NCBI RefSeq assembly: GCF_000518785.1
Contig: NZ_JAEG01000011.1
Span: forward strand, 1-64,000
From: Paenirhizobium selenitireducens ATCC BAA-1503
GTDB lineage: Bacteria; Pseudomonadota; Alphaproteobacteria; Rhizobiales; Rhizobiaceae
Direction of reading: 5' to 3'
Length of the DNA stretch: 64,000 nt
Part shown: positions 7,111 to 16,429 of the stretch, piece after piece
Layout of the letters: each line of letters begins with the position of its first letter
Numbering within the stretch: the stretch's first letter is position 1
Notes under the pieces: generated by a model
Seen by the model: only the letters and a program-made list of their open reading frames with translations
Told to the model about the DNA's origin: nothing
The model's database searches: none
Made by a program: the position numbers and the translations under genes

Positions 7111-8325
7111 TCAGATCGTCTCGCCGGCCAGAAGCTTCGGTCGGCCGCCGTCGCCGGTGCCCGCCGCCTCGCGGATGAAATAGGACTTCAGCCCCGGCAG
7201 CCGGTCGACCAGGCCGAGGCCGACGTCGCGCATCACCCGGAGCGGCGTAAAATCGTTGGAGAACAGCCGGTTCAGCACGTCGGTGGTCACGCCCATGCGG
7301 AACGTGTCGAAGCGCCGCCAGGTCTGGTAACGCTCCAGGACATTGAGGTCGCCGATGTCGAGCCCCAGCCGGTCGGCCTCGACGATCGTTTCGGCCAGCG
7401 CCGCGACGTCCTTGAAGCCGAGATTGAGGCCTTGGCCGGAGATCGGATGAATGCCGTGCGCCGCGTCGCCGGTGAGCGCGATGCGCGGCGCGACGAAGGC
7501 GCGCGCCAGCGTCAGGCCGAGCGGAAAGGCGCGCCGATCGCCGGTCGCGCGGATCGGACCCAGCTTGTGGCCGAAGCGACGTTCCAGTTCCTCTTCGAAG
7601 ACCAGGTCGTCCGAGGCCACCAGCCGGTCGGCATCCGCCGTGCGCTCGGTCCACACCAGCGACGAGCGGTTGCCCTTGAGCGGCAGGATGGCGAAGGGGC
7701 CGGAGGGAAGGAAATGCTCCTCGGCGCAGCCCTCGTGCGGCCGCTCGTGCTCGACCGTGGTGACGATGCCCGACTGGCCGTAGTCCCAGGTGACCGTCTT
7801 GATACCCGCCATGTCGCGCAGCTTCGAGCGCACGCCGTCGCAGGCGACGACCAGGCGCGTCGACAGAACGCTGCCGTCGGACAGTGCCAGCTCGGCCGCC
7901 GGCCCGATGTTCTTGAACCCCGTCGCCCGCACGCCGTGGCGGATCCGGATGCCCGACGCCTCGCAGACCTCGCGCAGCGCGCCGACCATGGCGACATTGG
8001 GGATCATGTGGGCGAAGGGGCGACCCTCCTCGACCGCACCGTCGAAGGTGAGGAAGACCGGGCGAACCGGATCGGAAGTCTTCGAATCGGTGACGATCAT
8101 CTTCGTGATCGGCTGCGCTTCGGGTTCGATGCGGTCCCAGATGCCAAAAACCTCCAGCATCTTGGTCGCCGCGGCGATGATCGCCGAGGCGCGCGGATCC
8201 TTCTTCCAGGCATTTTCCGGTGCCGCCTCGATCACCTCGACGCTGAGATGCGGCGCTGCCTGCTTGACTGCAACGGCGACCGACAGGCCGACATAGCCAC
8301 CACCGACGATCAGCAAATCCAGCAT
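7111..8325 (-). CDS. FAD-dependent UbiH/UbiF-family hydroxylase
   Basis: 404 residues. The N-terminus LIVGGGYVGLSVAVAVKQA is the ADP-binding GxGxxG fold of aromatic-ring flavin monooxygenases, and GDAAHGIHPISGQGLNLGFK near residue 290 is the second FAD motif of the UbiH/UbiF/Coq6 group. The expected role is hydroxylation of the ubiquinone ring in the inner membrane. Alphaproteobacteria use UbiH, UbiL or UbiM in various combinations, so the exact ring position cannot be set from sequence alone. ATG 8325 leaves an 85-base gap to the divergent tesB gene. Confidence 0.88.
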   Translation of the reverse strand: MLDLLIVGGGYVGLSVAVAVKQAAPHLSVEVIEAAPENAWKKDPRASAIIAAATKMLEVFGIWDRIEPEAQPITKMIVTDSKTSDPVRPVFLTFDGAVEEGRPFAHMIPNVAMVGALREVCEASGIRIRHGVRATGFKNIGPAAELALSDGSVLSTRLVVACDGVRSKLRDMAGIKTVTWDYGQSGIVTTVEHERPHEGCAEEHFLPSGPFAILPLKGNRSSLVWTERTADADRLVASDDLVFEEELERRFGHKLGPIRATGDRRAFPLGLTLARAFVAPRIALTGDAAHGIHPISGQGLNLGFKDVAALAETIVEADRLGLDIGDLNVLERYQTWRRFDTFRMGVTTDVLNRLFSNDFTPLRVMRDVGLGLVDRLPGLKSYFIREAAGTGDGGRPKLLAGETI

Positions 8326-8410
8326 GGCGAACTTCCTTTGCCCTTGTGCATATCCTTGCTCCTATATAGATCAGCCTTGAACTAGTTCCTACAGGCGGAG
8401 CCGTGCAATC

Positions 8411-9295
8411 ATGTCGAAATCGAGCGAAAAACCGAGCACCATGGATCGGCTGATCGAGACGCTGAACGTCGAGAAGCTTGAGGAGAACCTGTTTCGCGGC
8501 ATGAGCCCGCAGAACGGCTGGCAGCGGGTTTTCGGCGGCCAGGTGATTGCCCAGGCGCTGATGGCGGCGCAGCGCTGCGTCGAAAGCGACCGGCGCGTCC
8601 ACTCCCTGCACGCCTATTTCGTCCGTCCCGGCGACCCCTCGGTGCCGATCGTCTTCCAGGTCGAGCGCACCCGCGACGGCTCGAGCTTCACCACTCGCCG
8701 CGTCGCCGCCGTCCAGCACGGCAAGACCATCTTCGCCATGTCCTGTTCCTTCCAGATCGATGAGCCGGGATACGACCACCAGATGACGATCCCGAAGGTG
8801 CCGCAGCCCGAGGAACTGATGGGCGAGAGCGAATTCCGCGAGGTCTTCCTCGCCCAGGCTCCCGACACGGTAAAGCGCTACTGGGGCCGCGAACGCCCGA
8901 TCGAGATCCGGCCGGTATCGCTCACCCACTACATCACCGACGAGAAGCTCGAGCCCAACGCCCATATCTGGGTTCGCACCACCGGCCCGGTTCCCGACGA
9001 TCACCACTACCAGTCGGCGGTTCTGGCCTATCTGTCCGACATGACGCTGCTCGATACCTCGCTCTATCCCCACGGGACATCGATCTTCAATCCGGAAATC
9101 CAGCCCGCCAGCCTCGACCACGCCATGTGGTTCCACCGCCCCTCGAAACTCGACGACTGGCTGCTCTATACCCAGGACAGCCCGAGCGCGTCGGGGGCCC
9201 GCGGCATGACCCGCGGCAGCATCTATGGCCGCGACGGCACCCTTATCGCCTCGGTCGCCCAGGAAGGGCTGATCCGCAAAAGGGCAGACGCCTAA
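8411..9295 (+). CDS. tesB: Acyl-CoA thioesterase II
   Basis: 294 residues, close to the 286 of E. coli TesB, with two tandem hot-dog domains. The N-terminal domain shows FRGMSPQNGWQRVFGGQVIA (typical FGGQV helix start) and FVRPGDPSVPIVFQVERTRD. The C-terminal domain has LDTSLYPHG, ASLDHAMWFHRP, then DSPSASGARGMTRGSIYGRD, where the catalytic Asp-Thr-Gln set lies. It hydrolyses medium- and long-chain acyl-CoA in the cytosol. It is transcribed away from the UbiH-family gene. The 224 bases after it form the glnK promoter region. Confidence 0.93.
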   Translation: MSKSSEKPSTMDRLIETLNVEKLEENLFRGMSPQNGWQRVFGGQVIAQALMAAQRCVESDRRVHSLHAYFVRPGDPSVPIVFQVERTRDGSSFTTRRVAAVQHGKTIFAMSCSFQIDEPGYDHQMTIPKVPQPEELMGESEFREVFLAQAPDTVKRYWGRERPIEIRPVSLTHYITDEKLEPNAHIWVRTTGPVPDDHHYQSAVLAYLSDMTLLDTSLYPHGTSIFNPEIQPASLDHAMWFHRPSKLDDWLLYTQDSPSASGARGMTRGSIYGRDGTLIASVAQEGLIRKRADA

Positions 9296-9417
9296 AACTT
9301 GAACATTTTGACTATTTTGCCTATTTTTTATGCGCTTATGCGCCAATCAAATGCCCGTTTATTAGAGCGGCATCCTATAGTCTTTAGATTTCAATAACTT
9401 ATTCGACCACTTCAAAC

Positions 9418-9432
9418 TGGCACATACTTTGA
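9418..9432 (+). promoter_or_regulatory. Candidate sigma-54 promoter of glnK-amtB
   Basis: TGGCACATACTTTGA matches the -24/-12 consensus TGGCAC-N5-TTGCA with the right 10-base spacing between the GG and the -12 G, but with GA instead of GC at -12. It lies 88 bases before the glnK start, and nitrogen control of glnK-amtB by NtrC and sigma-54 is well known in proteobacteria. A clear NtrC site was not seen. TTATGCGCTTATGCGCCAA around 9330 is a weak candidate. Confidence 0.5.
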
Positions 9433-9438
9433 ATGTAA

Positions 9439-9858
<420 letters not shown>

Positions 9859-9885
9859 GAACGGCTGTTAGGGGAGTTGTTACTG

Positions 9886-11310
9886 ATGTCACTTTCTAAG
9901 TTGAATTCACATTTCGCGCGCCTTGGCGCCGCGTCGGCAGCGTTGCTGGCGCCGGTCGTCGCCTTCGCGCAGGAAGCCGCCCCGGCCGCTGCCGAAGCTG
10001 TTGCCGCTGTTCCGGTTCCGGACAAGGGCGACACCACCTGGATGCTGATCTCGTCGGCCCTGGTCTTGTTGATGACTGTCCCGGGCCTTGCCCTGTTCTA
10101 CGGCGGCCTCGTCCGCAGCAAGAACATGCTCTCGGTCGCCATGCAGGTGATGATGATCGCGGCCGTCGCCATGCTCTTGTGGGTGACCTATGGCTACACC
10201 GTCTCCTTCACCGCCGGCGGCGGGATGAACGCCTATTTCGGCGGCTTTTCCAAGCTCTTCCTCGCTGGCGTCACGACCTCGACGACTGTTGAGACCTTCT
10301 CGAAGGGCGTCGTCATTCCGGAACTGACATTCGTCATCTTCCAGATGACCTTTGCAGCCATCACCCCCGGCCTCATCATCGGCGCCTTCGCCGAGCGCGT
10401 GAAGTTCTCCGCCGTGATTCTCTTCACCATCCTGTGGCTCACCTTCATCTACTTCCCGATCGCGCACATGGTCTGGTTCTGGGGTGGTCCGAGCGCCTAT
10501 GCTGACCCGGCTGGCCTGATCTTCGGCTTCGGCGCGATCGACTTCGCCGGCGGCACCGTCGTTCACATCAATGCAGGCATCGCTGGTCTGGTCGGCGCCC
10601 TCATGGTCGGCAAGCGCACCGGTTACGGCAAGGACATGATGGCTCCGCACTCGATGACGCTCACCATGGTCGGCGCTTCCTTGCTGTGGGTCGGCTGGTT
10701 CGGCTTCAACGCCGGTTCCAACCTGGAATCGAACGGCTATGCCGCTCTCGCCATGATCAACACCTTCGTCGCCACCGCCGCCGCGATCGTCTCCTGGGCC
10801 ATCATCGAGACCTTCACCCGTGGCAAGGCATCGATGCTGGGTGCCGCATCGGGCGCCGTCGCCGGCCTCGTCGTCATCACCCCTGCCGCCGGCTTCGTCG
10901 GCCCGATGGGCGCGATCGTCATGGGCCTGATCGTCTCGCCGGCCTGCTACTTCTTCGTCTCCACGGTGAAGAACAAGTTCGGCTATGACGACACCGCCGA
11001 CGTTTTCGGCGTTCACTGCATCGGCGGCATCATCGGTGCTCTCCTGACCGGCGTATTCGTCAATCCGGCGCTCGGTGGCGCAGGCATTGTCGACTACTCG
11101 ACCGCCGACTTCGCTGCTACCTACGCCGGCACCGCCACCCAGGTCTTCAACCAGTTCAAGGGCGTTCTCGTCACCCTGGTCTGGTCGGGCGTCGGCTCGG
11201 CGATCCTCTACAAGATCGTCGACGTGATCGTCGGCCTGCGCGTTCCGGTCGAAGCCGAGCGCGAAGGTCTCGACCTCGCCTCGCACGGCGAAGCAGCCTA
11301 CCACTCCTAA
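9886..11310 (+). CDS. amtB: Ammonium transporter
   Basis: ATG 9886 lies nine bases after GGGGAG and gives 474 residues. A cleavable signal peptide (to about AFAQEA) is followed by an Ala-rich linker and 11 membrane helices. The pore histidines are in GGTVVHINAGIAGLVGA and in VFGVHCIGGIIGALLTG, the twin-His pair of Amt proteins, and MVWFWGG is the phenylalanine-gate/periplasmic NH4+ site region. It conducts ammonium across the inner membrane under nitrogen limitation and is gated by the GlnK protein encoded just upstream. Transcription probably ends at the hairpin at 11384. Confidence 0.96.
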   Translation: MSLSKLNSHFARLGAASAALLAPVVAFAQEAAPAAAEAVAAVPVPDKGDTTWMLISSALVLLMTVPGLALFYGGLVRSKNMLSVAMQVMMIAAVAMLLWVTYGYTVSFTAGGGMNAYFGGFSKLFLAGVTTSTTVETFSKGVVIPELTFVIFQMTFAAITPGLIIGAFAERVKFSAVILFTILWLTFIYFPIAHMVWFWGGPSAYADPAGLIFGFGAIDFAGGTVVHINAGIAGLVGALMVGKRTGYGKDMMAPHSMTLTMVGASLLWVGWFGFNAGSNLESNGYAALAMINTFVATAAAIVSWAIIETFTRGKASMLGAASGAVAGLVVITPAAGFVGPMGAIVMGLIVSPACYFFVSTVKNKFGYDDTADVFGVHCIGGIIGALLTGVFVNPALGGAGIVDYSTADFAATYAGTATQVFNQFKGVLVTLVWSGVGSAILYKIVDVIVGLRVPVEAEREGLDLASHGEAAYHS

Positions 11311-11318
11311 GCCCTTTG

Positions 11319-11342
11319 CCGCGCCGGTTCGCCGGCGCGGCA
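11319..11342 (+). terminator. GC hairpin after amtB
   Basis: GCCGCGCCGG-TTCG-CCGGCGCGGC is a perfect 10-base stem with a UUCG-type tetraloop 8 bases after the amtB stop. It lacks a T run, so it may stabilise the 3' end, with the second hairpin downstream acting as the true terminator. Confidence 0.55.
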
Positions 11343-11383
11343 CCTCCACCCGTTGCGGCCGCCGAAAGGTGTGCCGTACTTGC

Positions 11384-11411
11384 CCGGACCTCACGGTCCG
11401 GGTTTTTTTAT
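11384..11411 (+). terminator. Rho-independent terminator of glnK-amtB
   Basis: CCCGGACC-TCAC-GGTCCGGG is followed directly by TTTTTTT. It isolates the glnK-amtB transcript from ftsK. Confidence 0.9.
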
Positions 11412-11444
11412 GCCTCGCGCCAGCCTGCTCGCTGGGCGCCATGG

Positions 11445-11459
11445 TTAATGGGCCATTAA
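11445..11459. promoter_or_regulatory. Full CtrA box (TTAA-N7-TTAA) upstream of ftsK
   Basis: TTAATGGGCCATTAA matches the alphaproteobacterial CtrA consensus exactly, with two TTAA half sites seven bases apart. It is embedded in a 19-base near-perfect palindrome GGTTAATGG-G-CCATTAACC (11443-11461). It lies about 95 bases upstream of the first plausible ftsK ATG and after the amtB terminator, so it is the main promoter feature of the ftsK gene. CtrA ties cell-division genes to the cell cycle in this class. Confidence 0.65.
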
Positions 11460-11555
11460 CCCTCGCGCATGTACTGTGCCGAAGAGCCATGGTCGGGCGC
11501 ACCCGCGCGTCCGGCCGACTTCGGGCAGCATGCAGGCACACGGATGGGCAGACAG

Positions 11556-14243
11556 ATGAACAGAGGCAATTCGGCCGCGATGGAGGAACAGTCCAGCCGC
11601 TTCGCGCTCAGCGCGTTCGTGGTCCGCCAATTGCTGGCGTTGCTCGGCTTCGCGCTTTTCCTCGGGCTCGTGCTGGCGGTCGCGGCGCTCGCCAGCTGGA
11701 ACGTCGCCGATCCGAGCCTCTCCTACGCTACCGCCAACGAACCGACCAACATTCTCGGCTATGGCGGCGCGGTCTTTTCCGACATCATGCTGCAGTTCTT
11801 TGGTCTTTCCAGCCTGCTGGCGCTGCTGCCGGTGCTCGCCTGGTCGCTGGCGCTGATCACCGGGCGTCCGCTGTCGCGTATTCCCGCGCGCCTCGGCGCC
11901 TGGGCCGTCGGCTCGATCGTCGCCTCGGCGGTGGTCGGCTGCTTCCCGCCGCCCACCACCTGGCCGATCCCCAACGGCATCGGCGGGGTTTTCGGCGACA
12001 TGATCCTGCGTTTCCCCGGCCTGTTCATCGGCTCCTATCCCACCGGCACCTTCTCCATGGTGCTGGGAGCGCTGCTCGCCCTGCCGGCCGCCTGGCTGCT
12101 GTTGTTCGCCTCCGGCCTGATCGGCCGCGACATCGTCGACGGCGATGCGGACGAGATCGCCCCGGCCGAGCGTCGCAAGCCCGCAGCCCGTCCGGTGGAG
12201 GACGACGAAGAGGACGACCGCGAGGGCCCGATCGCCCTTGCGCTGGGCGCCTTCGCCCACAACTGGTATACGCTCAGAGCCCGCGCCCGCCGCCTACTCG
12301 GCCTGAAGCCGAAGGAGCGCAGCCGCCGCTTCGAACAGCCCTATGATTTCAACGAGGACGAGTTCGGCACGCTGAACGAGCCGGTGCGGCCGAAAGTCCC
12401 GACCGCGCTCGAACGCCGCGAGCCCTCGCTCGACGCGGCACCCTTTGCCGCATCGCGGGTCGCCCCGCCTTCCCGCCATGTCGTCTCGCCGCCGCCGATC
12501 ACCGGCGATCTGGACGACGACTTCGACGACGACCAGCCCTTCGACCTCGACGGCATGCCCCGCCCCGCCGGCATCCTGCCCGACGACGGCGACTGGACGC
12601 CTCAGCCGGTCACCGCCTCGCCCCGCGCTGCCGCCTCGCCGCGGGTGGTCGCACCCGCTGCGCGTCCGAAGCCCGGCGCACGCGTCGAGCGCGATGCCCA
12701 GGGCATGCTGCTGAAGCCCGACGGCTTCCAGCTCCCCTCGGTCCACCTGCTGACCGAACCCAAGGCGATCGCGCGCGACGCCACCCTCTCGGCCGACGCG
12801 CTGGAACAGAATGCCCGCATGCTGGAAGGCGTGCTGGAGGATTTCGGCGTCAAGGGCGAGATCATCCAGGTCCGTCCCGGCCCCGTCGTCACGCTCTACG
12901 AACTGGAGCCGGCGCCCGGCATCAAATCGTCGCGCGTCATCGGCCTTGCCGACGACATCGCCCGCTCGATGAGCGCGATCGCCGCCCGCGTCGCCGTCGT
13001 GCCCGGCCGCAACGCCATCGGCATCGAACTGCCGAACCAGACGCGCGAGACCGTCTATCTGCGCGAACTGATCGGCAGCCGCGACTTCGACGGCAACAAG
13101 GCCAAGCTCGCCATGGCGCTCGGCAAAACCATCGGCGGCGAGCCTGTCATCGCCGACCTCGCCAAGATGCCGCACCTGCTCGTCGCCGGCACCACCGGTT
13201 CGGGCAAGTCGGTCGCCATCAACACCATGATCCTGTCGCTGCTCTACCGGCTGTCGCCGGAGAAATGCCGGCTGATCATGATCGACCCGAAAATGCTCGA
13301 ACTCTCCGTCTATGACGGCATCCCCCACCTCTTGTCGCCGGTCGTCACCGACCCGAAGAAGGCCGTCGTCGCGCTGAAGTGGACCGTGCGCGAGATGGAA
13401 GAGCGCTACAAGAAGATGTCGAAGATCGGTGTACGCAACATTGATGGCTTCAACAGCCGCGTCGAGCAGGCGCTGGCCAAGGGCGAGATCCTCACCCGCA
13501 CCGTGCAGACCGGCTTCGACCGCCAGACAGGCGAGGCGATCTACGAGACGGAGGAATTCGACCTCCAGCCGATCCCCTATATCGTCGTCATCATCGACGA
13601 AATGGCCGACCTGATGATGGTCGCCGGCAAGGACATCGAAGGCGCCGTGCAGCGGCTGGCCCAGATGGCCCGCGCCGCCGGCATCCACGTCATCATGGCG
13701 ACCCAGCGTCCCTCGGTCGACGTCATCACCGGCACGATCAAGGCCAACTTCCCGACCCGCATCTCCTTCCAGGTCACGTCCAAGATCGACAGCCGCACCA
13801 TTCTCGGCGAGCAGGGCGCCGAACAGCTGCTCGGCATGGGCGACATGCTCTACATGGCCGGCGGCGGCCGCATCCAGCGTGTCCACGGCCCCTTCGTCTC
13901 CGACACCGAGGTGGAGGAGATCGTCGCCTACTTGAAAACGCAAGGATCGCCCCAATATCTGGAAGCGATCACCGTCGACGAGGATGACGACGAGGACGGC
14001 GGCGGCCCCGTCGGCACGTCCAACCTCTCCGACTCGGAAGACCCTTACGACCAGGCCGTGGCCATCGTGCTGCGCGACGGCAAGGCCTCGACCTCCTACG
14101 TCCAGCGCCGTCTCGGCATCGGCTACAACCGTGCCGCCTCGCTGATCGAACGCATGGAGAAGGAAGGGATCATCAGTGCGGCGAACCATGCCGGCAAGCG
14201 CGAGATCCTCGTGCCGACCGAAGCCGACATCATCGAGCGGTGA
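11556..14243 (+). CDS. ftsK: DNA translocase FtsK
   Basis: About 895 residues from ATG 11556. ATGs at 11544 and 11580 are close alternatives and the ribosome site does not decide. N-terminal membrane helices ([20 protein letters not shown] and three more) anchor it at the division septum. An acidic, Pro-rich linker follows, then the motor domain with Walker A GTTGSGKS near residue 548, Walker [15 protein letters not shown] and the [12 protein letters not shown] motif. A C-terminal gamma winged helix ([20 protein letters not shown]) reads KOPS sites. It pumps DNA and activates XerCD at dif. The linker is short compared with E. coli. Confidence 0.95.
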   Translation: MNRGNSAAMEEQSSRFALSAFVVRQLLALLGFALFLGLVLAVAALASWNVADPSLSYATANEPTNILGYGGAVFSDIMLQFFGLSSLLALLPVLAWSLALITGRPLSRIPARLGAWAVGSIVASAVVGCFPPPTTWPIPNGIGGVFGDMILRFPGLFIGSYPTGTFSMVLGALLALPAAWLLLFASGLIGRDIVDGDADEIAPAERRKPAARPVEDDEEDDREGPIALALGAFAHNWYTLRARARRLLGLKPKERSRRFEQPYDFNEDEFGTLNEPVRPKVPTALERREPSLDAAPFAASRVAPPSRHVVSPPPITGDLDDDFDDDQPFDLDGMPRPAGILPDDGDWTPQPVTASPRAAASPRVVAPAARPKPGARVERDAQGMLLKPDGFQLPSVHLLTEPKAIARDATLSADALEQNARMLEGVLEDFGVKGEIIQVRPGPVVTLYELEPAPGIKSSRVIGLADDIARSMSAIAARVAVVPGRNAIGIELPNQTRETVYLRELIGSRDFDGNKAKLAMALGKTIGGEPVIADLAKMPHLLVAGTTGSGKSVAINTMILSLLYRLSPEKCRLIMIDPKMLELSVYDGIPHLLSPVVTDPKKAVVALKWTVREMEERYKKMSKIGVRNIDGFNSRVEQALAKGEILTRTVQTGFDRQTGEAIYETEEFDLQPIPYIVVIIDEMADLMMVAGKDIEGAVQRLAQMARAAGIHVIMATQRPSVDVITGTIKANFPTRISFQVTSKIDSRTILGEQGAEQLLGMGDMLYMAGGGRIQRVHGPFVSDTEVEEIVAYLKTQGSPQYLEAITVDEDDDEDGGGPVGTSNLSDSEDPYDQAVAIVLRDGKASTSYVQRRLGIGYNRAASLIERMEKEGIISAANHAGKREILVPTEADIIER

Positions 14244-14367
14244 ACCAAGCGGCCCGCCGGGCGTTGCCTTTCGTGACGCGCCCGATGGCCGCACCGCGTT
14301 TCGCCCGCTCGGCCATGAAGACGCCGTCTTCTTCGGCGATGCAGGGCACCATATGAAGGAGTTCCGG

Positions 14368-15027
14368 ATGACTGAACACACTATCGAACGCCTGGCGGGC
14401 CTTCCGGCGTCCACCACGCGCCGCCGGTTCGTTGCTGGCGCCGCTGCCGGCCTCGCGCTCGCAGCCCTGCCCCAGGCAGCCATGGCCGCGGCCGATCCCG
14501 TCGCGGCGCAGAAGATCGCCGACCATTTCTCCTCGGTGAAGACGATGATGGGCGAATTCGTCCAGTTCGGCCCGCGCGGCGAACAGACCGGCGGCAAGTT
14601 CTTCATCCAGCGCCCCGGCAAGCTGCGCTTCAACTATGACAAGCCCTCGCCGATGCGCGTCATCGCCGACGGCAAGAATGTCGTCATCGGCAATGTGAAG
14701 CTGAAGACCTGGGATCTCTATCCGCTGTCGAAGACGCCGCTCAGCCTGCTCCTGTCGGAAAAGATCGACCTCGGCAACAAGATGGTGCGCGACGTCAAGC
14801 AGGAGGCCGACCTGACGACGATCGTGCTCGGCGACAGGACCATCTTCGGCGATTCGACGATCACCCTGATGTTCGATCCGAAAACCTTCGACCTGCGCCA
14901 GTGGACGATCACCGACGTCCAGGCCAAGGACACCTCCGTGATGATCTTCAACGTCCAGAACGGCGTCCAGCTCGACCCGAGCGTCTTCGAGATCCCCTAC
15001 GCCGACGTGCACGGCCAGAAGCGCTGA
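14368..15027 (+). CDS. lolA: Outer-membrane lipoprotein carrier LolA, Tat-like signal
   Basis: ATG 14368 lies seven bases after a strong AAGGAG and gives 219 residues. The signal is twin-arginine-like: TTRRRFVAGAAAGLALAALP then AMA at the likely cleavage site. The mature part has the LolA fold signature: VKTMMGEFVQFGPRGEQTGG, FFIQRPGKLRFNYDKPSPMR and VIADGKNVVIGN. LolA ferries lipoproteins through the periplasm to the outer membrane. It follows ftsK, the same order as in E. coli, and a hairpin ends the transcript. Most LolA proteins are Sec-exported, so the RRR motif deserves a check. Confidence 0.88.
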   Translation: MTEHTIERLAGLPASTTRRRFVAGAAAGLALAALPQAAMAAADPVAAQKIADHFSSVKTMMGEFVQFGPRGEQTGGKFFIQRPGKLRFNYDKPSPMRVIADGKNVVIGNVKLKTWDLYPLSKTPLSLLLSEKIDLGNKMVRDVKQEADLTTIVLGDRTIFGDSTITLMFDPKTFDLRQWTITDVQAKDTSVMIFNVQNGVQLDPSVFEIPYADVHGQKR

Positions 15028-15047
15028 TAGAAGCCTCCCCTGTGGAG

Positions 15048-15081
15048 AAAGGGCGCCCCGCTGACAGCAGTGGCGCCCTTT
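15048..15081. terminator. Hairpin terminator between lolA and xthA
   Basis: AAAGGGCGCC pairs with GGCGCCCTTT (10 base pairs) around a 14-base loop, 20 bases after the lolA stop. The A/T flanks make it a plausible terminator with a weak T run. Confidence 0.65.
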
Positions 15082-15137
15082 GGCTGTTCAGGCCCCGGGA
15101 AATTGCCTAAGCCTGCAGGAAAGCGGGAGCAGACGGC

Positions 15138-15941
15138 ATGGACCTTTCGATCACCACCTGGAACATCAACTCGGTCAGGCTGCGCCTGCCGCTGGTCGAG
15201 GATTTCCTGAAGAGCGTGAGGCCGGACATCCTCTGCCTGCAGGAGATCAAGTGCCAGAACGACGAGTTCCCGGCCGATGCGCTGAGGGCGCTCGGCTACG
15301 ACAACATCATCCTGCACGGCCAGAAGGGCTATCACGGCGTGGCCATCGCCTCGCGCTTCCCCCTGACCGAGGACCATCGCCAGGACTATTGCGGCGTCGG
15401 CGATTCGCGCCACATCTCGGCGATCTTCGAATGGGGCGGCCGACGCATCCGCATCCATAACTTCTACGTGCCGGCCGGCGGCGACGAGCCGGACCGCACG
15501 ATCAATCCAAAATTCGGCCACAAGCTCGATTTCATCCGCGAGATGCGCGACCTGAAGGCCGGCGCCGAACCCGGCGTCTCGGCCATCCTGGTCGGCGACC
15601 TCAACATCGCGCCGCTGGAAAACGACGTCTGGTCGCACAAGCAGATGCTGAAGATCATCAGCCATACGCCGGTCGAGACCGAAGGCCTGCTGGACGTCAT
15701 GCGCGAGGGCGGCTGGGTCGACCTGATGCGCCATCACGTGCCGGCCGACCAGAAGCTCTATACCTGGTGGAGCTATCGCGCCAAGGACTGGGCCGCCGCC
15801 GACCGCGGCCGCCGCCTCGACCATGTCTGGTCCTCGCCGGACCTGACCGAACACCTGCGCGCCATCGAGATCCTCAAGGACGCGCGCGGCTGGGAACGTC
15901 CGTCGGACCACGTGCCGGTCACCGCCCGCTTCTCGCTCTAA
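15138..15941 (+). CDS. xthA: Exodeoxyribonuclease III
   Basis: 267 residues, the family length. The EEP-fold active site is intact: TWNINSVRLRLP (Asn), LQEIKCQNDEFP (metal-binding Glu), VGDLNIAPLENDVW (Asp-Leu-Asn) and the final SDHVPVTARF (Asp-His pair). It cuts 5' of abasic sites and degrades 3' ends in base-excision repair. ATG 15138 follows AAAGCGGGAG. It is convergent with the cNMP-binding gene. Confidence 0.94.
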   Translation: MDLSITTWNINSVRLRLPLVEDFLKSVRPDILCLQEIKCQNDEFPADALRALGYDNIILHGQKGYHGVAIASRFPLTEDHRQDYCGVGDSRHISAIFEWGGRRIRIHNFYVPAGGDEPDRTINPKFGHKLDFIREMRDLKAGAEPGVSAILVGDLNIAPLENDVWSHKQMLKIISHTPVETEGLLDVMREGGWVDLMRHHVPADQKLYTWWSYRAKDWAAADRGRRLDHVWSSPDLTEHLRAIEILKDARGWERPSDHVPVTARFSL

Positions 15942-15957
15942 GGAAAGAGGCCAGATC

Positions 15958-16413
15958 CTATTCGAAACGGCTGGCCATCGCGGCTGCACCGTCGATCAGG
16001 CTGCCGATCGCCGCGCGGATGCGGCCCTCGACCACCACGGCCATGTCCGGATATTCCTCGAGCAGCCGGTGGAACAGCGCCCGCGTGATGCGGATCACGT
16101 CGCCGTCCTCCAGCGCCACCGCCGTATACTTGCGCTCGACCATGGTGACCAGCGCCAGCTCGGACAGCATCACGCCTGGTCCAGCCACGCCCTCGACCTT
16201 GGCCTTGCCGCCGCGCGCCAGCGTCGAAAGCTCGAACGCACCCCGTGTGACGACATAGGCGCATTCGGCCGGCGACTTCTCGCGAAACAGCGCCTGGCCC
16301 TTGCCCACGGGCCGGTGCTCGGCGCCAAACGCGATCAGCCGCAGCTGGTCGGGCGAAAGCCCGGCAAACAGGGGCACCTTGGCCAGAAGGTCGATGTCGT
16401 CGGCAAGCGCCAT
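15958..16413 (-). CDS. Stand-alone cyclic-nucleotide-binding domain protein
   Basis: From ATG 16413 the protein has 151 residues and consists of one Crp-type cNMP-binding beta barrel (LLAKVPLFAGLSPDQLRLI, then CAYVVTRGAFELS, GVMLSELALVTM and the C-helix VEGRIRAAIGSLIDG). There is no helix-turn-helix, so it cannot be a Crp regulator. The family's phosphate-binding cassette is only partly kept (no clear GE..LL RSA pattern), so nucleotide binding is uncertain. It is 16 bases downstream of the response regulator gene and is probably in the same operon, perhaps as a signalling partner. Confidence 0.82.
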   Translation of the reverse strand: MALADDIDLLAKVPLFAGLSPDQLRLIAFGAEHRPVGKGQALFREKSPAECAYVVTRGAFELSTLARGGKAKVEGVAGPGVMLSELALVTMVERKYTAVALEDGDVIRITRALFHRLLEEYPDMAVVVEGRIRAAIGSLIDGAAAMASRFE

Positions 16414-16429
16414 GGAGGGACTCCGGAAA

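Noticed and set aside
6965-9346. A 793-residue open frame on the minus strand across the ubiH-family and tesB genes
   Set aside because: It is a by-product of GC-rich codon use opposite and across real genes and has no domain of its own.
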